A stretch of 32,424 bases of DNA, from the NCBI GenBank assembly GCA_946803715.1, contig CAMPET010000088.1:15649-48072 (forward strand), given 5' to 3'. The stretch is from Beroe ovata (Eukaryota; Ctenophora; Nuda; Beroida; Beroidae). The position numbers and the translations under genes are program-made. Shown here one piece after another: positions 1-8,292 of the stretch (position 1 is its first letter; each line of letters begins with the position of its first letter). Under the pieces are notes generated by a model. It had not been told where the DNA came from. It saw nothing but the letters and a program-made list of their open reading frames with translations, and searched no databases.

Positions 1-277
1 TTTGGTATAGTGTAGTTAGCCAATTTTCAGAGTCCCGTAAAATTATTTTTTCGTATTGATTTTTACAACTTTAGTTACTAACGCAATTTATTTTTAGAAA
101 CTGAAGAAGATGTAGACATCGAAAGTTCTCTTGTGAATACAGTAGACTCTCGTTTCATTTGTTGAGCTCGCAAAATCAGAGGAAAAACAGAATTTATTAA
201 CTCTCTACTTGATATACTATGCGACTCTTGAATATAACCCCACTCACACAACTTAAGAATCACTGGTAACATGGACA

Positions 278-2434
278 TTGGCAACAGAGAGCTATATTGC
301 CATCGATCATCACCCGGTCACTTACGTGACGTGTCAGTTTCATGACTTAGAATATTCACCAGTTACCCTGCACGAACAGTATTCAGATTGTATGATCAAT
401 GAAGCAGCAATCGGTAACAGGACAGTGTTAATCAGTGTTAACCCGGGTCGGAGGCAGCGTGACGTGGACAATGTTATCAAGATGACGTGTCACAGCAGAG
501 AAAGGACGACGGTACGCAGGAAGTACGGGAGGGATACCATCAACAATGGGAACGTGTTCTGCAGGTCTCGCAAGGCAGCTACAGCACACGAAGCAGATAA
601 GCTCTTACACTTTTACGTACTCAATCAAACTTCAGAAACTGATAAGAGTAGAACTGCTATACAATATATACATTTGTGTGCTAAAATACACGATGATTCT
701 GATCTAGCATGTAGCCAAGTACATGACAATATCTGCGAACCTGGAGAATGGAGTAAGGAAATTGTTAATTTATGGAACAGGACTTTGGGATATTGTGACA
801 GAAATTTTTCGGCCGATCTGACCCCCTATCACGATAGTCCTCCCCCAGGAAATTTTCCCCCCAAACTGTCCCACCCCTGCACGGACACAACACACTCACC
901 ACCGACACCCAGTCTCATGCCCAATTCACCAGTCACCCCTTTGGTCACCGTTCACCCGTCCATGCGTCACACTGATCCTGTGCGTTGGAACAGCCAAAAG
1001 TTGGAGTTTGATCACACCGAGAGTTCAAGTAGATCTTGTTTGGTTGCTGTTTTTGCAACAATTATCCCGCTGGTTTGTGTTCTCGAGTTGTGTTTGTTGC
1101 TGTCTAGTCACGAACCTCGGAAAGTCACCCGACACAAACTCAGAGATGTCACATGGATGTCAGAGGAGATACGCAACCCCACGTTCTCTGTCTTCATAGC
1201 ACTAGACGAATCTGATGAAGATCAAGAGCTATTCAGGACTCCCTCTGCCCCAAATCGAAGAATCACCCGGCAGATTGCTAGCAGTCAACCAGCAAGGCGG
1301 CAATACCTAAGCTTGACGCCTGAGCAACGTCTTTCTAACCGTATCCGACGTCACTCCGAGCAAAGTGACGCCAGCTCACGAAGCAGGAGTGGGCGCAGCT
1401 CACACAGTTCAGTAGGTGAACCCACTCAAGACGGCCGCAGCAAAAAGAAGAGGGATTACAAGCCCAAGTCGATCAGTGCCAATGGAGTATACCAACTTGA
1501 TCCACTGAAAAAGAAGAGTACCCTGTGCTACATTGAGGATTTCCTAAGTAGTGATGAATCTAACCGTCTCTTCTCAGTGCTGGAGTCAAGCTTCTACGAC
1601 AACGAGAGGGAGTCAGGTGCACTCACGATTAACGTTGCAGACGGACTGTCGGACCAGGGCTGTCCCATCACCGAGCAGATCGCCTTCCTCAAGAAGAAGG
1701 TCGAGAAGTCCAACGAACAGGTCTTTGATAGCAAGTCCGACACACAAAGTGTTCTCATTCGCAGGTTTGCAAGCTCTCGGGACCACATTCCCTATGACAC
1801 GTTTAGCGGCAAGGGAGAAAACGGAGACAACCCTCTAGTCACCATAATCGCTGTAGGAGGATCGAGAACACTCAAACTGAAGAAAGGGGCTCATGTCACA
1901 CACAAAGTCCAATTAACTCCCGGTTCTCAATGTATTATGGCAGGAAAGTGCAGTCAGGAGTACAAGTTCTCTGTGGCACGAGGTGAATGCGAGACCGGAG
2001 GCGAAATCATCCTTCTGTTCTTCATTGGATCATCAGGAGCCATGTCTGAGGTCGAACCAGACACTCACAGTGAGCGATCATCGACATCACAGGTCACAAG
2101 TGCGGCTGACACCGAGACGGACTTGAATTCTGACATTGGCGGAAACAGCCCTCAGGGAATTGTCACAGAGATGTCCATCCTCGATGTCTCCCTGCCAAGG
2201 TTGACTATAACCCCAGACTCACCAGTTGCCGATGCCAGCACAGCCGTGGAGATCACCAAATCCGAGCAGATACTTAACATTACGCAAGTGGCCACACCAC
2301 AGCTTCCAGACCTGGAGCAAGAAGTCGGCGTTGCTGACATTAACCCCCCTCTTCCGGTCCCAGAAGAAGATTGTGAGCAGACAGTTATCAGAAACGATTC
2401 GGTCATCCCTGACAAACCAAGTGGTCAAACTTGA
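278..2434 (+). CDS. ORF with degenerate AlkB-like (2OG-Fe(II) dioxygenase fold) domain
   Basis: The frame is open from 257 to a TGA at 2432-2434. The first in-frame ATG is at 392, so 278 (TTG) is not a credible eukaryotic start. Numbering codons from 278: residues 180-245 are Pro/Ser/Thr-rich; 253-277 are hydrophobic and could be a membrane segment; 340-410 are Arg/Ser-rich and basic. About 412-582 align by eye with AlkB-type dioxygenases: entry at CYIEDFLSS, a DHIPYDTF block (502-509), a VTIIAVGGSRTLKLKK strand pair, and LTPGSQCIMAGK followed by QEYKFSVARG. The expected HxD iron ligands are Y-D-T-F here, the distal His is Phe (about 564), and the Arg pair that binds 2-oxoglutarate (RxNxTxR) is missing, so catalysis is unlikely. 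An acidic Ser/Thr-rich tail follows. The reading continues in another frame at about 2400. Confidence 0.6.
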   Translation: MATESYIAIDHHPVTYVTCQFHDLEYSPVTLHEQYSDCMINEAAIGNRTVLISVNPGRRQRDVDNVIKMTCHSRERTTVRRKYGRDTINNGNVFCRSRKAATAHEADKLLHFYVLNQTSETDKSRTAIQYIHLCAKIHDDSDLACSQVHDNICEPGEWSKEIVNLWNRTLGYCDRNFSADLTPYHDSPPPGNFPPKLSHPCTDTTHSPPTPSLMPNSPVTPLVTVHPSMRHTDPVRWNSQKLEFDHTESSSRSCLVAVFATIIPLVCVLELCLLLSSHEPRKVTRHKLRDVTWMSEEIRNPTFSVFIALDESDEDQELFRTPSAPNRRITRQIASSQPARRQYLSLTPEQRLSNRIRRHSEQSDASSRSRSGRSSHSSVGEPTQDGRSKKKRDYKPKSISANGVYQLDPLKKKSTLCYIEDFLSSDESNRLFSVLESSFYDNERESGALTINVADGLSDQGCPITEQIAFLKKKVEKSNEQVFDSKSDTQSVLIRRFASSRDHIPYDTFSGKGENGDNPLVTIIAVGGSRTLKLKKGAHVTHKVQLTPGSQCIMAGKCSQEYKFSVARGECETGGEIILLFFIGSSGAMSEVEPDTHSERSSTSQVTSAADTETDLNSDIGGNSPQGIVTEMSILDVSLPRLTITPDSPVADASTAVEITKSEQILNITQVATPQLPDLEQEVGVADINPPLPVPEEDCEQTVIRNDSVIPDKPSGQT

Positions 2435-3283
2435 TCTAAGAGATGCTGCGAAGACTGGGCCTTCCAAATGCGAACCGTCACCTCATAACAAACAGTTAAC
2501 CGAACTGAAAGAGCTGTGGAAACAGAACTTGGCCAGTATATCACAGGTGAAGAAAGCGGTGGAAATCAACATTGAAAACATCAAGATCCAGGAAACCCAG
2601 CTAAGTAATATGAGTAGCAGCATGAAAGCATTCATGGCAGACATTGACCGCTATCATAACAGTGCTTTTTTCCGTGAAGACTCTGAATTGATCAAGGAAA
2701 TCCACTATGAAGTTATCACCAACAAAAACCACAGAGCATCAAGCAATCAGGAAAGCCAGGGAGGGAACACACCAACTGGAGCTGCAGAGCTACCCACATG
2801 GCCCAGTCTCCATCCCAGTAGGGTTCCCGCCGCTCACAAGACCAACCCTCCACCTTCAAGCAGATCTGCTCCAAATCCACCTCCAACTGTATCCCGGCAG
2901 TCGACTGCACCAGCACCCCCTACATCCAATTCCTCAAGAAGATCTTCTGGGGTCACCATGACCAATGCCGTCCCTCGGCCAAAGCCCGTTCCGCCCCGCA
3001 GTTCCCAACATTCCACATTGTCCAACAGCCCACCCAGCCTCCGAACAGCGGGTCAACCACCGTCCAAGTCCAGTACAGGAAATCTCAGGAATGCGGAACC
3101 CAACCCCAAGGTAGTTGTTCTGATCACTGACTCTATAATGCGTCACATAAAGGACATTTCAGATCTTGGCATACGGCACGAGCTGCACCAAATCAATAAG
3201 ACGAGCACAGCCGGCTTACTTCACCCTGATGTCTTGGAAAAGATCGACAGGCTACGTCCAGATTTTGTGTACGTGCATCTCGN
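2407..3283 (+). CDS. Coiled coil plus start of SGNH hydrolase; frame-shifted continuation of the preceding ORF
   Basis: This frame is open from about 2226 to 3425, but protein-like sequence starts near 2407, where the preceding frame ends. Residues encoded by 2490-2690 form a heptad-rich coiled coil (KQLTELKELWKQNL and on). A Pro/Ser-rich linker follows to about 3095. From 3105 the sequence VVVLITDSIMRHI resembles SGNH block I (GDS, here TDS), followed by LRPDFVYVHL, the strand that should lead into the G-x-N-D block III. That block is absent: an N at 3283 ends it and the following bases belong to a separate duplicated segment. The catalytic Asp/His block V is not present. Closest in style to esterase-type ORF1 proteins of non-LTR elements. 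Confidence 0.5.
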
Positions 3284-4026
3284 GTTGATGAGACAACTAC
3301 AAGACAGAATTGAATACTGTCATATTGCGTGCACAATAGATGCTGGCAGCAAGAAAGCGGACGATGGAAATAAAGTGCAGGATACAGTGAGTACTGCAGT
3401 ATTTTTAAATACGATAACTGGATAGGTTTGCCTTTGAGTGCAATTTAAGCCTCGAAAATGGGAAAGGTGGTACCAGACTTGCTCTGAAATGAGGAGGCTA
3501 CTCAGCTATAATTTCACACGTCAGTTACTGCTTGCCCCATGAATTTCTGGATGCAATACCTGCCCATAGCATGTTTGATTTTCAGTACAGCAAACTATAA
3601 AGTGATCAGTGGAAGGCACTATACTTAGTGTCGAAGCTACACGTCTTATTGCATGATAGTCTACATATTAGCGGATATAGATCACAGAAAAACTGTGTAA
3701 ATAAACAGTGACAAGAAACTCTGACTGTTGCTCTGTTTACTAAACTACTATAGTTCGCAGGTGAAGATCTTTCATCGCTCTCGTTACAATCTCGTTCACA
3801 GATCAGAGCACTAACTGCTTCAGTTTCCACTCAAAGGAGTTTTTATATCTACCTCACCTTTTTCTTCGTTCCATACCTGATTCTCACATTGGTACTCCAG
3901 TTCTGACTGGCTGCTGAAAACAGGGGGCTAAATTGTGCCCAAAAATTGCGACCATTTGCGCCGAAATGTAGGTAAAGAGCATTTTTTAGCTGCGCGCAAT
4001 ATTTGGCTGATCTAACTATACCAGTA

Positions 4027-4225
4027 TACCAAATTGCACTCAATTGCGTTTTAACACAGTCAAATGAGCGTAATCGGGTACATTTTGAGCGCAAACTTAT
4101 TAGATTGTGCTCAATCAGCATCAAACGCTGCTTTGATACAATTAGGGCACATTAAGAGCGCTCAAAATGTACCCAATTGCGCTACTTGGGCTGTGATAGA
4201 ACGCAATTGAGTGCACAATTTGGTA
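4027..4225. repeat. Imperfect foldback (copy A)
   Basis: The arm at 4027-4092 (starting TACCAAATTGCACTCAATTG) is the reverse complement, with mismatches and small indels, of 4158-4225. About 65 bases separate the arms. Roughly 85% pairing by eye. Resembles a non-autonomous foldback or MITE; no encoded protein. Confidence 0.7.
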
Positions 4226-4455
4226 CGGTTTGATCGCCCCAATATTAGGGCCCAACTACCTTATATTCAATGTTGTACGTCACATCACGATCATCAAATG
4301 ACGTGTATATATAGCGTAACTTTCAAATAAACAGGATATAAGGATATGATACTGGAATATAATGCTGTGGATAATCCTAGCGCTGTGCAGGAGTTCCGTG
4401 TTTGATCCAGGCAGAAGCCGCGAGAGTACGACAATGTCTATAGTGTACGTTAGTT

Positions 4456-4476
4456 ACACACACACACACACACACA
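4456..4476. repeat. (CA)n microsatellite abutting an N
   Basis: CA dinucleotide run followed by N at 4477. It corresponds to the CA run at 7171-7201 in copy B. Confidence 0.9.
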
Positions 4477-4477
4477 N

Positions 4478-4980
4478 AATAGGAATTTTCATAAAAATTT
4501 AGGGCGATGAAAATAATACGAGTGACTCAAATCGGCTTCAAAAATTTGCGCACAATTTTAGCCTTTTCCCACTTGCCCCAGTTTCATGTCTACTTGATTA
4601 ATTTTGTGTCTATAATAGACACAAAATTAGACACACAATAGACTCTATTGTGTGTACCCAGAAGAGTATATCGATGTCGTTTGTTTCCATTGGACAACAA
4701 AAATTCGTACATTGTGCCCATTGATTACAGATACATTGGACTGGACAAAAAATACCAAACTGCTAAAATGCCACGTTTTGTTCAACTTCAAATTAAATGG
4801 ACGAAATGGAGTCAGGGACGCATCTACATATCTGCAGGCCCTTTTGTTATCATTAACGGTTGTTTTTTTCATTTATTAGCTTGTTTTTTCACTTTATGCC
4901 TGTGCATTTATAGGTACCTAGGTACTATCATAATTTCGAGAACACGACACCCCATAATATTGAGTCCTATTTCATTCACA
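4478..4980. other. Intergenic, no gene seen; short GTGTCT/AGACAC inverted motifs
   Basis: AT-rich sequence. At 4600-4660 there are repeated TTGTGTCTA/TAGACACAA motifs in both orientations, and 4680-4750 has TCCATTGGACAA-like words resembling the 22540-22940 array. Open frames here look non-coding. Confidence 0.4.
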
Positions 4981-5865
4981 ATGAGTTCGCATGAGCTACT
5001 TGACCATTGCCTTAGCTCTGATCCCTGCTTGCTCACAAGGAAATTATTTAGGGCGTACTGCAGCACTGTGCAGATGGATCAAAGACCTGCGTGTGTTGAT
5101 ATTGACAAGAGTTGGTTTGATCAAACACTGGAGCAGGCACTACGACTCTCTCACACATCGGGTGTCTCCACCATATCTGGTTAGTGTGCTCATAGCTTTC
5201 ATCATTGAACTGGGTACATTTTCGCATGGGCTGTCACCAATTTAAAATTCGTAAAATTGTGTTTCAAAATGTGTAACTAAAATTACAAATTTAGAAGGGA
5301 TTTTAGATTACACACTCTAATTGCCCTCATTTGAGAATGGCTCTCTTGAGTGCAAAGTTTTTGGAGTAGGTTTGAGTTGGTCAATGACTGTGGTAATATA
5401 ATGGATTGAGTAATGAAACTGCAGCCTTTGGTCCACGAGGCAAAGCTACTCACTGAGTAACTCAGGTTGCCTAGTGATGCTAGGCCCAGCTGACAGGACT
5501 ATCATCGTTAAGCAAAGCTACGAGAAATGACCACTTATCCATCACAGATTGGGGCCCAGTGCCACTGCAAGGTTTCTGTGGAAAAGTTTCCTACGACAAA
5601 TGCAACGAGGTAGACATGCCAGCTGTTGTTCACTCTGCAAAAAGGTAAAAAGGAACGAAATCACGGGGTTTTCTCCTTTTCACAGTAGGTAGTACCTACT
5701 ACATTTACATCAAATTCAAATCACATCAGCTCCCTAGATCGAAACGAGATAGCTGAGAACATGTTGATGAGACAACTACAAGACAGAATTGAATATTGTC
5801 ATATTGCGTGCACAATAGATGCTGACAGCAAGAAAGCGGACGATGAAAAGAAAGTGCAGGATACA
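4981..5865 (+). CDS. Unrecognised spliced gene, first three exons (3' part missing)
   Basis: Three coding-looking blocks join with consistent phase and GT-AG signals: 4981-5179 (ATG start, donor TCTG|GTTAGT, phase 1), 5548-5644 (acceptor ATCACAG, donor AAAAG|GTAAAA, phase 2) and 5730-5865 (acceptor CACATCAG, donor ATACA|GTGAGT, phase 0). The product begins MSSHELLDHCLSSDPCLL, is about 144 residues so far, rich in Cys and charged residues, with a mid part containing VPLQGFCGKVSYDKC and a probably helical end, ENMLMRQLQDRIEYCH. No signal peptide or membrane segment is apparent. I do not recognise the family. No further exon could be placed before the LINE fragment at 7202. Exon 3 is partly duplicated at 3284-3386. 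The frame is open upstream of the ATG to 4648, so a longer first exon cannot be excluded. Confidence 0.55.
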
Positions 5866-6513
5866 GTGAGTACTGGTATTTTTGAATAAGATAACTGGAT
5901 AAGTTTGCCTATATTTAGGTACTTTGAGTGCAATTTTAGCCTCGAAAATGGGAAAGGTGGCACCAGACTTGCCCTGAAATGAGGAGGCTACTCAGCTATA
6001 ATTTTACACGGCAGTTCCTGCTTGCCCCATGAATTTCTGGATGCAATAGCTGCTCATAGTTATAGCATGCTTGATTTACAATACAGCAAACTATAAAGTG
6101 ATCAGTGGAAGGCACTATACTTAGTGTCCAAGCTACACGTCTTATTGCATGATAGTCTACATATTAGCGGATAGATCACAGAAAAACTGTGTAAATAAAC
6201 AGTGACAAGAAACTCTGACTGTTGCTCTGTATACTAAACTATAGTTCGCAGATCTTTCATCGCTCTCGTTACAATCTCGTTCACAGATCAGAGCACTAAC
6301 TGCTTCGGTTTCAACTCAAAGGAGTTTTTATATCTACCTCACCTTTTTCTTCGTTCCCTACAATTGATTCACACATTACTACTCCAGTTCCGACTGGCTA
6401 CTGAAAACAGGAGGCTAAATTGTGCCCAAAAATTGCGACCATTTGCGCCAAAATGTAGGTAAAGAGCATTTTTTAGCTGAGCGCAATATTTGGCTGATCT
6501 AACTATACCAGTA

Positions 6514-6718
6514 TACCAAATTGCACTCAATTGCGTTCTATCACAGTCAAATGAGCGGAATCGGGTACATTTTGAGCGCAAACTTATTAGATTGTGCTCA
6601 TTAAGCATCAAACGCAGCTTTGATGCAATTAGGGCACATTAAGAGCGCTCAAAATGTACCCAAGTGCGCTCATTGGGACTGGGTTGTGATAGAACGCAAT
6701 TGAGTGCACAATTTGGTA
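6514..6718. repeat. Imperfect foldback (copy B)
   Basis: Arms 6514-6579 and 6645-6718 pair as in copy A. The left arm here (ATTGCGTTCTATCACAG) matches its partner better than the copy A arm does. Confidence 0.7.
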
Positions 6719-6785
6719 CGGTTTGATCGCCCCAATATTAGGGCCCAAAAATTGTAATCATACTGTCAAGCCAACTACCTAATAT

Positions 6786-6971
6786 ACTGTTACATCACAC
6801 CTATGAGGTGCGTATTTGGCCATATTTCTCGAGGCGAAGCCGAGTAAAATTTGGGCAATACGCACCGAATGGGTGTGATGTGACAATATTATGTGACGAT
6901 TGGAAAGGCTACTGTTACCGCTAAATTTCAATGTTTCAACGACTGAGACGTCCTCATGAGTTACATAATAT
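6786..6971. mobile_element. Small foldback/MITE-like insertion with empty site in copy A
   Basis: Inverted arms of about 27 bases, 6789-6815 (GTTACATCACACCTATGAGG and on) and 6858-6884, flank an inner GC-rich stem CTCGAGGCGAAGCCGAG. The element is bordered by TAATAT at 6780-6785 and 6966-6971, which looks like a target duplication. Copy A reads straight through at about 4260-4268 (CTACCTTATATTCAATG) and represents the empty site. Confidence 0.7.
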
Positions 6972-7168
6972 CCAATGTTGTACGTCACATCACGATCATC
7001 AAATGACGTGTATATAATAGCGTAACTTTCAAATAAACAGGATATAATGCTGGAATATATAATGCTGTGGATAATCCTAGCGCTGTGCAGGAGTTCCGTG
7101 TTTGATCCAGGCAAAAGCCGCGAGAGTAACAAATGCACACTGTCTAGTGTGCATTAGTTACGGTTAAA

Positions 7169-7170
<2 letters not shown>

Positions 7171-7201
<31 letters not shown>
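7171..7201. repeat. (CA)n microsatellite
   Basis: Uninterrupted CA dinucleotides. They separate duplicated copy B from the LINE fragment. Confidence 0.9.
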
Positions 7202-7203
<2 letters not shown>

Positions 7204-7607
7204 TCGAATGCGGTAGGTATAACAACATACCCAGAGATGCTCGCTTTTGCTCCTGGTGCAAAACTGTTATGGGTATTGACACCATAGAGGACGAAAATCA
7301 CCTAATCAACGAATGCGATCTCTATGCTTCTCTTCGCAGCAAGCTCATTTGTAGGCTTAACAGTGGTCCCATCCCTCACCCTGCTCTCGGCAAAGACCTT
7401 ATCAGAACTCAACTCAACTCACTCCTATCACCTCACTCACCCATTCTCATCCCCAACGATCATGACTACAACTCACCCTCGTCACACTACATAATCAACT
7501 GCATTTGCACGTTCATTTGTCGTGCAATGGAAAAAAGACAAAAGTTCATGAAGGAGTTACGTGACAATCAAAAGCTAAAGAACACCCTGCTCATCCGCTT
7601 CACCAAT
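7202..7607 (+). pseudogene. C-terminal end of a non-LTR (LINE) reverse-transcriptase ORF
   Basis: The frame reads IECGRYNNIPRDARFCSWC, then IEDENHLINECDLYASLR, then a basic helical tail KRQKFMKEL. This is the typical C-terminal layout of jockey/CR1/L2-like LINE ORF2 proteins: IExGRY..IPR..R.C..C....IEDE.H....C..Y...R. The polymerase and endonuclease parts are absent; a CA run precedes it. It is open to an N at 7608, followed by another CA run. The ATG at 7269 is internal and not a real start. Truncated remnant. Confidence 0.8.
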
Positions 7608-7608
7608 N

Positions 7609-7632
7609 ACACACACACACACACACACACAC
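7609..7632. repeat. (CA)n microsatellite after N
   Basis: CA run following N at 7608. It could be the simple-repeat 3' tail of the LINE or a gap-filling join. Confidence 0.8.
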
Positions 7633-8292
7633 AATGTAGTGCGTTTCATGCTTATATCAATGCTGTTCGGGTATCAGTGCTGTTCGAGCTACATTTGGAA
7701 TTAATTGCATACATATGTTGATTCTAGACTTTGTAGTCTTTTGTTAAATCAGCCTGATTGCATATAATGTTTGATTCCCGTGTTCGCTGTAATTAGAACC
7801 CAAATATACTCTGAAAGTTCTGTCAGGAATTGGCTCATCAAAGTTAATTATAATAGGTCAATGCCCAATAGATATTACAATAATGGGTGCAGAATTAATT
7901 CGATCATCAATCAATTTTGTTGGATTTGTTATTTCGCCGAATAGATTGATTGAGACGATCATTACATCGTTCTCTCGACTTTTCCACCACTCGGTCAATT
8001 CTGGTTGATATGTTTGCATCTAAATAGACTAGAAAATGGATCGATCAAATCGTTTCGGATCAATTTTGGCGCACGCATTCACTTGTCTTCAGACATCTCT
8101 TGATATATTCCTGACAACTGATATCGTTGTACATGGGCTCATGCAGTGTTATACTCAGCAGCTCACCACATGGCCTGACGGCTGCACCAGCAGCACTAGC
8201 AGCGAAAACGTAATCTCACTTGAGCTGTGAGATATCATCCTGATCCCGTACACACACAGCTCACGTGTATCTTGCAGTCTTATTGCAGTATC
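7633..8292. other. Intergenic sequence, no gene seen
   Basis: AT-rich. An open frame at 8036-8230 has no recognisable domain or splice context. This is presumably the upstream region of the Kv gene if exon 1 is at 8293; no clear TATA box seen. Confidence 0.4.

Larger units (their letters stand above)
257..3283 (+). mobile_element. Retroelement-like ORF1 region (AlkB-like, coiled coil, SGNH), truncated
   Basis: The stretch encodes, over two frames, a low-complexity N-terminal part, an AlkB-like fold, a coiled coil, a proline/serine linker and the first blocks of an SGNH hydrolase. SGNH/esterase domains after coiled coils are known from ORF1 proteins of CR1/L2-type non-LTR retrotransposons, and AlkB-like domains occur in invertebrate retroelement proteins. 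Assignment to a mobile element is therefore inference from architecture. No reverse transcriptase is linked here; the nearest LINE remnant is the C-terminal piece at 7202-7607. The region stops at an N, after which unrelated sequence begins. A host gene of unknown function is the alternative. Confidence 0.5.
3284..4476. repeat. Duplicated segment, copy A (N-flanked, near copy of 5763-7200)
   Basis: From base 3284 to the CA run at 4456-4476 the sequence follows 5763-7200 with scattered substitutions and small indels. Both ends are marked by a single N (3283 and 4477). It starts inside the exon-like stretch MRQLQDRIEYCH (3284-3386, then GTGAGT) and so contains only part of that exon, with three amino-acid differences from the 5730-5865 version. 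It lacks the 186-base foldback present at 6786-6971 and about 26 bases near 6747-6772. Misplaced allelic contig, recent segmental duplication or dispersed repeat are all possible. Confidence 0.85.
5763..7200. repeat. Duplicated segment, copy B
   Basis: Companion of 3284-4476. It begins within exon 3 of the gene at 4981 and ends in the CA run at 7171-7201. This copy carries the foldback insertion at 6786-6971. After the CA run it continues into a LINE 3' end instead of the sequence that follows copy A. Confidence 0.85.

Noticed and set aside
78-284. Minus-strand 68-codon open frame
   Set aside because: No domain, no splice or start context; lies outside the ORF1-like region.
3849-4124. Minus-strand ORF found in both duplicated copies (also 6369-6611)
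   Set aside because: Overlaps the foldback arms; shared openness is explained by the duplication, not by coding constraint.
4380-4430. tRNA-like B-box (GTTCCGTGTTTGATCC) suggesting a tRNA or SINE
   Set aside because: No matching A box or cloverleaf could be built, and the same bases at 7090-7130 also fail.
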